Assembly: GCA_024681935.1 (NCBI GenBank)
Contig: JAIKZX010000225.1
Location: 1-35,381 of the forward strand
Length of the DNA stretch: 35,381 nucleotides
Origin: Fretibacterium sp.
GTDB taxonomy: Bacteria; Synergistota; Synergistia; Synergistales; Aminobacteriaceae
Direction of reading: 5' to 3'
Below are positions 1 to 6,224 of this stretch, piece by piece (the stretch's first letter is position 1; the number at the start of each line of letters is the position of its first letter). The position numbers were made by a program, and so were the translations under genes. Below the pieces are notes generated by a model that did no database searches, had not been told where the DNA came from, and was given only the letters and a program-made list of their open reading frames with translations.

Positions 1-897
1 TCCGTCCCCGATGACGGACCAGTCCACCGTGGTCTCCTGTCCAAACACGCTGAACTCGATGAAGGTTCCCATCTTGCGGATGAGCTTCAGCCCCTGGATG
101 ACGCTGGAGGGATGCCCCGTGGCCTCGATGTAGATGTCGCAGCCATAGCCCTCCGTCAGGGCCTTGATCTCCTTCTCCACGTCGCACTTGCCGGGGTTGA
201 GGGTCAGATCCGCGCCGAACGCCCTGGCCCTCTCAAGCCGTGCGTCCACCATGTCCAGTGCGATGAGGCACTTGGGATTCTTCATCCTGGCGTAGGTAAT
301 CATCCCAAGACCCAGTGTCCCCGCGCCGGCAATGACCAGCACGTCCTCGTTGGTGACCGACGCGCGGTCCACGGCGTGCTTAGAGCAGGAGAAGGGCTCA
401 ATCAGCAGCGCCTTCTCAAAGGCCAGATCTGACGGCACCTTGTGGACAACGCAGTTCTTGGTGTAGCGGACGTACTCGGCCATGCCGCCGTTGGTGTAGG
501 ACATATAGCCCAGCATGTCATGGGGCTGGCACATCCAATACCGGCCGCTCTTGCAGAACTTGCATTTTCCGCAGGGGACAATCTGATCCGCCGTCAGGCG
601 CTCGCCCAGCTCATAGCCCTCGACGTTCTCGCCCAGCTGGACAACCCGGCCGAAGAACTCGTGTCCGGGGATGAAGGGCGGCTTCACCCATGCCGGCTGT
701 ACGTCATCCCCCCAATACCGGGCTGCCTTGTGGTAGCACTTGACATCCGAGGTGCAGATGCCGCAGCCTTCCGTCTTGATGATGATGTCGTCAGGGCCGC
801 ACTCAGGCGTTGGATAGGCCGTCTCGAAACGATAGTCGTCCTTCGAGTAGGCTACCAAGGCCTTCATGGTCTTCGGGATGCTTCCCCTTACTGCCAT
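1..897 (-). CDS. Zinc-dependent polyol/alcohol dehydrogenase (MDR family), 3' end outside window
   Basis: Reading the minus strand from an ATG at 897 gives 299 codons with no stop before the window edge, so the C-terminus is missing; the ORF track lists only opposite-strand shadows here. An AGGGGG-type ribosome site lies just upstream. The protein is a medium-chain dehydrogenase. A GroES-like domain carries the catalytic-zinc residues C48 (GCGIC) and H79/E80 (GHE). The four structural-zinc cysteines are C109, C112, C115 and C123. A Rossmann fold begins GAGTLG near residue 191, and an Asp (D215) at the end of the second strand predicts NAD(H). The insert between the GIC and GHE motifs resembles erythritol/L-threitol dehydrogenases, so oxidation of a sugar alcohol is my best guess, but the substrate is not proven. 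It is divergent from a ROK repressor, which probably controls it. Confidence 0.85.
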   Translation of the reverse strand, partial: MAVRGSIPKTMKALVAYSKDDYRFETAYPTPECGPDDIIIKTEGCGICTSDVKCYHKAARYWGDDVQPAWVKPPFIPGHEFFGRVVQLGENVEGYELGERLTADQIVPCGKCKFCKSGRYWMCQPHDMLGYMSYTNGGMAEYVRYTKNCVVHKVPSDLAFEKALLIEPFSCSKHAVDRASVTNEDVLVIAGAGTLGLGMITYARMKNPKCLIALDMVDARLERARAFGADLTLNPGKCDVEKEIKALTEGYGCDIYIEATGHPSSVIQGLKLIRKMGTFIEFSVFGQETTVDWSVIGDG

Positions 898-1003
898 ACT
901 CCCATTCCCCCTTCAGGTTTTGTTTATAAAGTGGTTTTACCAATCGGTTTTTTTACTATACCCTTATCCGCCGGTTTTGTCAAATCAGACATGATATCTA
1001 ATC

Positions 1004-1028
1004 ATAAAATCATGAATTCTCATTTTAT
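1004..1028. promoter_or_regulatory. AT-rich inverted repeat, candidate ROK operator
   Basis: ATAAAAT (1004-1010) and ATTTTAT (1022-1028) form a perfect 7-bp inverted repeat with an 11-bp spacer containing GAATTC. A separate 10-bp palindrome TTTTATAAAA lies at 1036-1045. Both are in the 217-bp divergent region between the dehydrogenase and the ROK gene, where a repressor would bind both promoters. The region is AT-rich, so chance repeats are possible. Confidence 0.35.
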
Positions 1029-1070
1029 AATCACGTTTTATAAAAGCACTTCTATTTTTTTTGAAAGACA

Positions 1071-1079
1071 TGATAAAAT
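1071..1079 (+). promoter_or_regulatory. Extended -10 promoter for the ROK regulator
   Basis: TGaTAAAAT is an extended -10 element (TG, one base, TAAAAT). No good -35 is visible 17 bp upstream, as is common for extended -10 promoters. Transcription would start near 1086, leaving about 30 nt before the GTG start at 1115, which is enough for the GAAGGGGGCGGGGGC ribosome site. Confidence 0.45.
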
Positions 1080-1114
1080 AAATTAATGGATTTTTTTCTG
1101 AAGGGGGCGGGGGC

Positions 1115-2248
1115 GTGACAGGTTCTGGCACCATTACAATCAATGCGGATATCAAAGCCCGCAACCGGAAAAGGATTTACGAGCTGCTGTTCAGCAGCCC
1201 CTCCCTGACTAAGCCGGAGCTCGCTGCGAAATTATCCCTTTCCCTTCCCACCATCCATGCCAACATGACCGTGCTGCTGAAGGACGGCCTTGTGCGGGAG
1301 AGCGGATACCGCGAAAACACCGGCGGGCGCAACGCGAAGGACTATTCTATCGTGAAGGATGCCCGGGCGGCAGTGGGGCTTGATATCACGATGCACCACG
1401 TCACCGCTGTTGTGGTCAACGTGGCCGGCGAGATTGTCGATATGATCCGGCTCAGACGAAATTTTGAGTTCTCCGACCTTTACATGCAGCGCCTTGGCCT
1501 GCTTGTGGATCAGCTGATTGTGCAGGCGGGCATTCCCCGCAATCGGGTCCTTGGGGTGGGCCTGGGGGTTCCCGGGCTGGTCACGGAGGACTGCAAACGG
1601 ATATTCTACGGAAAGATACTGGACTTTGAGGGGGCGTCCGTCGAAGATTTTTCCAAATATATTGACTTTCACTGCGCCCTTTTTAACGATGCCAAGGCCG
1701 CGGGCTTTGCTGAGTTCTGGCGTCAGACCGAATTGCAGGACGCATTTTACATCATGCTCAGCAGCAATGTGGGGGGAGCCGTTTATAAGGGCGGCAGCAT
1801 TTCCTCCGGAAAAAACCGGTGTGCCGGGGAGATTGGGCATGTAAAGATTGACGCCAACGGCCCGCGGTGCTACTGCGGACAATACGGATGCCTGGACTGC
1901 TACTGCGCCGCCTCGGTATTATCCAATAAATATGACGGCAACCTGGAGGCTTTTTTCAGGGACCTGAACGGCGGCGGCGCGGAGGCGAAGCTCGTGTGGG
2001 ATGAATATCTGGATCATCTGGCGAAGGCCGTCAGCACGGTACGCCTGCTGTTCGACTGCCCCATCATCATCGGGGGGTATGTGGGCCAGTATCTTGACAG
2101 CTGGCTGGATGACCTGAAGAAGAGAATCCGGGCGCTCGACTCGTTCAACACCCCTCTGGATGACGTGAGAACCTGCCGGTTCAAGAAGGAGTCTATTGCT
2201 GCCGGAGCGGCGCTGCACTTCATCAATAAATTTTTGGAGAGCATCTGA
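1115..2248 (+). CDS. ROK family transcriptional regulator (NagC/XylR type)
   Basis: This 377-residue protein has an N-terminal winged helix-turn-helix (about residues 15-75; helix pair around LTKPELAAKLSLSLPTIH) fused to a ROK sugar-kinase-like domain. The ROK zinc signature is present (GEIGHVKID followed by CYCGQYGCLDC), with Asp in place of the usual final Glu. The length fits ROK repressors (about 380-400) rather than ROK kinases (about 300-320). The start is GTG with a purine-rich ribosome site; no better start is visible. It is divergent from the dehydrogenase at the window edge, so it likely represses sugar or polyol catabolism genes lying to the left and responds to a sugar ligand. The last 47 bp, including the stop, are repeated about 100 bp downstream. 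Confidence 0.9.
   Translation: MTGSGTITINADIKARNRKRIYELLFSSPSLTKPELAAKLSLSLPTIHANMTVLLKDGLVRESGYRENTGGRNAKDYSIVKDARAAVGLDITMHHVTAVVVNVAGEIVDMIRLRRNFEFSDLYMQRLGLLVDQLIVQAGIPRNRVLGVGLGVPGLVTEDCKRIFYGKILDFEGASVEDFSKYIDFHCALFNDAKAAGFAEFWRQTELQDAFYIMLSSNVGGAVYKGGSISSGKNRCAGEIGHVKIDANGPRCYCGQYGCLDCYCAASVLSNKYDGNLEAFFRDLNGGGAEAKLVWDEYLDHLAKAVSTVRLLFDCPIIIGGYVGQYLDSWLDDLKKRIRALDSFNTPLDDVRTCRFKKESIAAGAALHFINKFLESI
2202..2248 (+). repeat. 3' end of ROK gene, first copy of a direct repeat
   Basis: These 47 bp, from CCGGAGCGG to the TGA stop, encode the last codons of the ROK regulator. They recur at 2350-2393 with one 3-bp deletion and one T-to-C change, both within this short stretch. Confidence 0.9.
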
Positions 2249-2316
2249 GCCGTTTGCCCTGGCCGGCCACGCGCAAAGAAAATCTGAAGCGGTCAGCTGC
2301 TGCGCCGCTGAGGGTT

Positions 2317-2341
2317 TCAGGGGGGCGCAACGCCCCCCTGA
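2317..2341. terminator. Perfect 11-bp GC hairpin between convergent genes
   Basis: TCAGGGGGGCG, loop CAA, CGCCCCCCTGA: a perfect 11-bp stem with a 3-nt loop. It lies between the ROK gene (+) and the HAD gene (-), so it can serve as a terminator for either strand, but neither side has a T-run. It sits inside the segment flanked by the duplicated ROK 3' end, so it could instead be the core of a small mobile or scar sequence. Confidence 0.6.
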
Positions 2342-2349
2342 GCATTAAT

Positions 2350-2393
2350 CCGGAGCGCTGCACTTCATCAACAAATTTTTGGAGAGCATCTGA
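2350..2393 (+). repeat. Second, non-coding copy of the ROK gene 3' end
   Basis: This stretch, CCGGAGCGCTGCAC through GAGAGCATCTGA, matches 2202-2248 except for a missing 3 bp and one substitution. It has no reading-frame continuity with the ROK gene and is a duplicated relic. The 101 bp between the copies hold the GC hairpin at 2317-2341. Confidence 0.88.
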
Positions 2394-2431
2394 CGGGCAT
2401 AGGGGAGGCAGGGGGATGTGCTCAGAAAATC

Positions 2432-3226
2432 CTATAATCCCTCTTCGCCGCCGGAGAGAATTTTTTGGAACAGATGCCCCACGGTATCCGTCTCCAGCCT
2501 GGCGATGGCGCGGATGGCCGGCTTCGCGCTTTGGACGGAGGCGGGATATCCCACCAGCTTCAGCATCTCCCTGTCGTTCTCGTTGTCGCCGATGGCCAGG
2601 CACTCCTGCGGGGATATGTCCAGCTCGCGGAGCACCCGGGCCAGCGCGGAGCCCTTGTTGACGCTGTGGGGCATGGTGTCCATCCAAATGCGGCCGCTGG
2701 TGACGACGGCGCAGCGGCTGCCGAAGAGGTCCCGCCAATATCGCCCATCGCCTACGCCCTCCTTTTCGTAGATGGAGACCTTCATGTACTCCTCCCCGAT
2801 GTTCAGCAGGTCTGGGACGACCTCAACGTCATAGTCCACCACGTCGTTCAGATAGTGATAAAAATCCGGGTCTTTGGGCTGGATATATTCCTTCATGAGC
2901 CCGGCCACCATCACCTCCGCGCCGTCCTTCTGCAGCACCGCGCGGATGATGTCCTGCCCCAGTTCCCGGTCCATCCGCTCCCGGTGCAGCAAGCGGTCGT
3001 GATAGAAACTGAAGCAGCCGTTCTCGCACAGATATCCAATCTGCTCCTTCACCGGGGCAAAAAGCCGCTGAAGGTTGCCATAGGGTCTTCCGCTGGCTGC
3101 GAAGAACAAAATCCCCCTCTCCCGGAGCCTCTGAATGTAATCAAAAATCTCCGGCGAAAGCGACGTTCCCCCCTCCAGGAGCATCGTCCCGTCTATGTCG
3201 CTGGCGATGAGTTTTATTTTCGGCAT
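2432..3226 (-). CDS. Cof-type HAD-superfamily hydrolase (type IIB)
   Basis: This is a 264-residue soluble phosphatase. The nucleophile motif ASDIDGTM (D10, D12) is at the N-terminus, motif II is in FFAASGRPYG, and the Mg-binding motif IV is AIGDNENDREML near the C-terminus. The cap domain lies between motifs II and III, as in Cof/YbiV-type sugar-phosphate phosphatases. The ORF track starts 12 codons earlier, but the ATG at 3226 is preceded by GAGAGG at the right distance and begins exactly where the family begins (MPKIKLIASDIDGT). The substrate cannot be read from sequence; small phosphorylated sugars or cofactors are usual. It is convergent with the ROK regulator. Confidence 0.88.
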   Translation of the reverse strand: MPKIKLIASDIDGTMLLEGGTSLSPEIFDYIQRLRERGILFFAASGRPYGNLQRLFAPVKEQIGYLCENGCFSFYHDRLLHRERMDRELGQDIIRAVLQKDGAEVMVAGLMKEYIQPKDPDFYHYLNDVVDYDVEVVPDLLNIGEEYMKVSIYEKEGVGDGRYWRDLFGSRCAVVTSGRIWMDTMPHSVNKGSALARVLRELDISPQECLAIGDNENDREMLKLVGYPASVQSAKPAIRAIARLETDTVGHLFQKILSGGEEGL

Positions 3227-3322
3227 GGTGCAAGACCTCTCTTTTCTGGTGACAGTGATCACGGTGGCTCAGGCGGACTCTCTGCGGTTTGTTCCCCGGC
3301 ATGGGGCAGGCCTGTCACACCG

Positions 3323-3350
3323 AAAAAAGGCCCGCCGGACAGCGGGCCTT
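3323..3350 (-). terminator. Rho-independent terminator after the solitary binding-protein gene
   Basis: AAGGCCCGC and GCGGGCCTT form a 9-bp stem with a 6-nt loop. Read on the minus strand, the stem is followed by six T residues. It lies about 30 bp beyond the stop of the binding protein encoded at 3379-4200. Confidence 0.88.
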
Positions 3351-3378
3351 GCGTAAACAGAAACTTAAAACGGGCAGA

Positions 3379-4200
3379 CTATTTCGCCGGGGCGGCGTAG
3401 TCCTTCGTCATGACGACGGCCACCTGCTTGGCGTTCTCGTAGGGGTCGGAGAAGTCAGTGAACAGCTTCCGCTCCTCGTTGACGGTGATGCCCGCGCAGA
3501 TCATGTCCACCTTGCCGCCGTTCACCGCCATGAACAGAGAGTCGAACGGATAAGCGACGATGACCAGCTCCTTGTCCAGCTTCCCGGCGATGGCCGCGCA
3601 CATCTCGATGTCGATGCCTGTGTAGCCGTCGCCTACCTTAATGTCGTAGGGAGGGAAGCCCGACTCGGTCCCAAGATAGAGCTTGCCGCCCTTGGCTCCC
3701 TTGTGCAGGTCAATATCCTCCGGCTTGGGAACGGTGGGGTCCTCCTTGTACTTCAGCATGATGGCCTCAAGCGTTCCGTCGGCCTTGATCTCCGCCAGAG
3801 CCTTGTTGACCTGCTCACGCAGCTCCTTGTTGCCCTGTTTGAAGCCGATGGCGTACTCCTCCGTCGTCATGGCGTCCGGCAGGATGGTCAGCTTATCAGG
3901 ATCCTGCTTGTGGAACTGGATCGCCGGGGCCTCGTCCATAATGGCGGCCTCAACCTTGCCCAGCTTCAGCGCCGCGATGACGTCTGTGGCCTTCTCGTAG
4001 GTGGTGAGCTGTTCGCTCGCCTTGTCGCCCAGCATTTTGCGCGCTATTCCCTCCGCGATGGTGCCCCGCTGCGTTCCAATTTTTGCCGCCTTCAGGTCAT
4101 CCGGCTTCGTGAACTTCAGATCCTCGGCAAAGCTGCTCCCTGCCGCCAGCAGAACGGACATAACGACCAGACCCAACACGAACTTACTCAGCTTTTTCAT
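3379..4200 (-). CDS. Circularly permuted amino-acid ABC transporter substrate-binding protein (solitary)
   Basis: This 273-residue exported protein has a signal peptide at residues 1-25 (cleavage near SFA-ED) and no lipobox cysteine. I chose the ATG at 4200 because AGGAGG lies 7 nt upstream; the track's longer N-terminus runs through the promoter. The body is clearly SBP_bac_3 (GlnH/HisJ-like), but its halves are in reverse order. Residues 34-152 match what is normally the second half (DDLKAAKIGTQRGT, then AAIMDEAPA with D89, then the EEYAIGF and VNKALAEIKADGTLEAI helices). After a linker (about 153-171), residues 172-266 match the normal first half (LYLGTESGFPPYDI, GIDIEMCAAIA, AGITVNEER with R244, FSDPY). 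The amino-acid-anchoring Arg and Asp are retained, so it should bind an amino acid in the periplasm. No permease or ATPase is adjacent; it may share the paralogous transporter at 18692-20259. It has its own promoter and terminator. Confidence 0.9.
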   Translation of the reverse strand: MKKLSKFVLGLVVMSVLLAAGSSFAEDLKFTKPDDLKAAKIGTQRGTIAEGIARKMLGDKASEQLTTYEKATDVIAALKLGKVEAAIMDEAPAIQFHKQDPDKLTILPDAMTTEEYAIGFKQGNKELREQVNKALAEIKADGTLEAIMLKYKEDPTVPKPEDIDLHKGAKGGKLYLGTESGFPPYDIKVGDGYTGIDIEMCAAIAGKLDKELVIVAYPFDSLFMAVNGGKVDMICAGITVNEERKLFTDFSDPYENAKQVAVVMTKDYAAPAK

Positions 4201-4266
4201 GATAAAACCTCCTGAATGTCTTTTTTTTCCGGGGGGGGACCCTGCCCCATCCCCAGGATGCTCCGT

Positions 4267-4295
4267 ATTATAGCACCCCCCGGATAAAAAGTAAA
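4267..4295 (-). promoter_or_regulatory. Sigma70-type promoter of the solitary binding protein
   Basis: On the minus strand: TTTACT, 17-bp spacer, TATAAT, with TG one base before the -10. Transcription would start near 4260, giving a leader of about 60 nt rich in G and C before the AGGAGG site. A strong, separate promoter fits the high expression expected of binding proteins. Confidence 0.75.
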
Positions 4296-4373
4296 CAGTT
4301 TTTGAGTAAGAACTAAAAAAATAAATTTTTGAGCACAAATAGCGGATGATGCGTCCCGTCTCCGCTCCGTCCT

Positions 4374-5555
4374 TCATCGCTTCACCAGCTCGTTCAGCCT
4401 CCCAAGCCGCCTCAGCGACTCGTCCAGGGTGGATTCCTGACGGGCGAAGTGCAGCCGGATGAGGTTGTTCACCGGCTCCCTGAAGAAGCTGGAGCCCGGC
4501 ACTGCCGCGACGCCCACGTTTTTGATCATCCACTCGCAGAACGCAAGGTCGGTCCAGCCCGCGAACTGTGGCAGGTCCAGGAAATCCTGGATGTCAACCA
4601 TGACAAAATAGGTGCCCTGGGGCACGTTGTGCTTCAGGCCGATATGGTCCAGTCCGGTGACAAAGTGGTCTCTCTTTTGGGTGTAGAGGGCCTTCAGGTC
4701 CGTGTAATAGCTCTCCGGCAGGTTCAGGCCCGTCACCGCGGCCTCCTGAAGCGGGGCTGCCGCCCCGACGGTCAGGAAGTCGTGGACCTTCCGGGCCGCG
4801 TCCACCACGTCCGCCGGGCCGATGAGGTAGCCCAGCCGCCAGCCTGTGATGGAGAACGTCTTTGAGAGGGAGTTGCAGGTGATGGTGTTGTTGAACATCC
4901 CCGGCAGGCCTGACATGTGGACGTGTTTCCACGGGTCAAAGACGATATGCTCGTACACCTCGTCGGTCACGACAAAACCGTCGTACTTCACCGCCAGCTC
5001 GCCGATGGCCGTCAGTTCCTCACGGGTGAAGACCTTGCCGCAGGGGTTGGAGGGGTTGCAGATAATGATGGCCTTCGCCCCCTCGCGGAAGCCCTTCTCG
5101 ATGAGGCTGAGGTCGAAACAGTACTCCGGCGGCACCAGAGGAATGTAGATGGGGTCTGCCCCGGACAGGATGGTGTCGGCCCCGTAGTTCTCGTAGAACG
5201 GGGAGAAGACCATCACCTTGTCTCCGGGGTTGCAGATGGTCATCATGGCGCACATCATGGACTCCGTGCCGCCGCAGGTGATGACGATCTCGTTTTCGGG
5301 GTCGAGCGTCCGGCCAATGGCGCGGCTCTGTTTTGCGCACAGGGCCTCTCTCAGATTCTTCGCTCCAAACGTGATGGAGTACTGGTGCGGGCCGTTGTAG
5401 GCAATCTTTGCCAGGGCGTCCAGCATCTCCTTCGGCGGGTCGAAGTCCGGGAACCCCTGGGACAGGTTGATTGCTCCATATTGGTTGCTGATGCGGGTCA
5501 TCCTCCGGATTACGGAGTCTGTAAACGTCCCCACTCTTTGGCTCAGTTTTGGCAT
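4374..5555 (-). CDS. PLP-dependent class I/II aminotransferase
   Basis: This 393-residue cytosolic enzyme starts at an ATG with GGAG upstream. Fold-type I features are clear: the substrate-binding N-terminus INLSQGFPDFDPP, the Asn of NPSNPCGK, the Asp/Tyr of VVTDEVYEH, and the Schiff-base lysine K232 in SLSKTFSITGWRLGY with the conserved Arg after it. The C-terminal NNLIRLHFA carries the carboxylate-binding Arg. The NLSQGFPDF N-terminus is typical of the methionine/aromatic/kynurenine aminotransferase subgroup more than of classical AspC, so broad-specificity amino-acid transamination with a 2-oxoacid is likely. Its gene is immediately upstream of, and co-oriented with, an amino-acid binding protein, which suggests joint amino-acid catabolism, although that gene has its own promoter. 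Confidence 0.9.
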   Translation of the reverse strand: MPKLSQRVGTFTDSVIRRMTRISNQYGAINLSQGFPDFDPPKEMLDALAKIAYNGPHQYSITFGAKNLREALCAKQSRAIGRTLDPENEIVITCGGTESMMCAMMTICNPGDKVMVFSPFYENYGADTILSGADPIYIPLVPPEYCFDLSLIEKGFREGAKAIIICNPSNPCGKVFTREELTAIGELAVKYDGFVVTDEVYEHIVFDPWKHVHMSGLPGMFNNTITCNSLSKTFSITGWRLGYLIGPADVVDAARKVHDFLTVGAAAPLQEAAVTGLNLPESYYTDLKALYTQKRDHFVTGLDHIGLKHNVPQGTYFVMVDIQDFLDLPQFAGWTDLAFCEWMIKNVGVAAVPGSSFFREPVNNLIRLHFARQESTLDESLRRLGRLNELVKR

Positions 5556-5600
5556 CTTTTAATATCTCCAATCGTTTAGACTTTTTCCTAAAACGAAAAT

Positions 5601-5627
5601 ATTATACTCTGCGCGGAGAACAATCAA
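5601..5627 (-). promoter_or_regulatory. Candidate promoter of the aminotransferase
   Basis: On the minus strand TATAAT (5601-5606) is preceded by TTGATT at a 15-bp spacing, shorter than ideal. It lies 46 bp upstream of the ATG in the 209-bp gap after dtd. The perfect -10 is the main support. Confidence 0.45.
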
Positions 5628-5764
5628 TTTAACAGGAAGCCGGAAGGCATTTCCTGCAAAATAGCCTGCAGTTTCAGTTTATTTTAAAGGTTTGAGTTAA
5701 AATGCGAATTCCCGGCTGATGGGTGAGGAGTGGGTGTTCAACGCTGTGCGTACCTGTTTTTCGC

Positions 5765-6220
5765 TCATGCTCCTTTGCTTTTGTCCGTGTCCACAATCAG
5801 CGTCACGGGCCCGTCGTTTAAGATCTCGACCTCCATGTGTGCCTGAAAGACCCCGCAGCCTACCTCTGTGCCGAAACTGCGGACCTTCTCCACGAAATGT
5901 TCGTATAGCCGCCTTCCTTCCTCCGCGCCCGCAGCACCGACAAAGGACGGCCGCCGACCCTTCCGGCAGTCCCCGTAAAGGGTGAACTGCGAGACCAGAA
6001 GCGCCGCTCCGCCCACGTCCAGCAGGGAGAGGTTCATCTTGTCGTCGGCATCCTCGAAGATGCGCAGATTTACGAGTTTGTCCGCCAGCCAGTCCGCGTC
6101 GGCCGGACTGTCGCCCGCGCCGACACCCACCAGCACGCAGACCCCCGGACCAATCCGGGAGACCTCTTTTCCGCCGACCGAAACGGCGGCGCGTTTTACC
6201 CTCTGCACAACTATCCTCAT
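5765..6220 (-). CDS. dtd: D-aminoacyl-tRNA deacylase
   Basis: This 151-residue enzyme hydrolyses D-amino acids wrongly attached to tRNA (and Gly from tRNA-Ala in many species), protecting translation. The two cross-subunit active-site motifs are both present: SQFTLYGD (77-84) and GPVT (137-140, in NDGPVTLIVDT). The length is typical of Dtd. The ORF track begins 14 codons earlier inside rel; I chose the ATG at 6220 (MRIVVQRV, the standard family N-terminus), which follows the rel stop by 4 nt and uses the GAGGGGG at the end of rel as its ribosome site. It is therefore translationally coupled to rel and is the last gene of the seven-gene minus-strand cluster. No clear terminator follows. Confidence 0.96.
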   Translation of the reverse strand: MRIVVQRVKRAAVSVGGKEVSRIGPGVCVLVGVGAGDSPADADWLADKLVNLRIFEDADDKMNLSLLDVGGAALLVSQFTLYGDCRKGRRPSFVGAAGAEEGRRLYEHFVEKVRSFGTEVGCGVFQAHMEVEILNDGPVTLIVDTDKSKGA

Positions 6221-6224
6221 GGCG

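Noticed and set aside
112-1086. Two plus-strand ORFs (106 and 214 aa)
   Set aside because: They are antisense to the zinc dehydrogenase, which has full family motifs on the minus strand; the second runs into the AT-rich promoter region.
3379-4533. 384-aa version of the solitary binding protein
   Set aside because: The extra N-terminus crosses the promoter and the end of the aminotransferase gene; the signal peptide and AGGAGG set the start at 4200.
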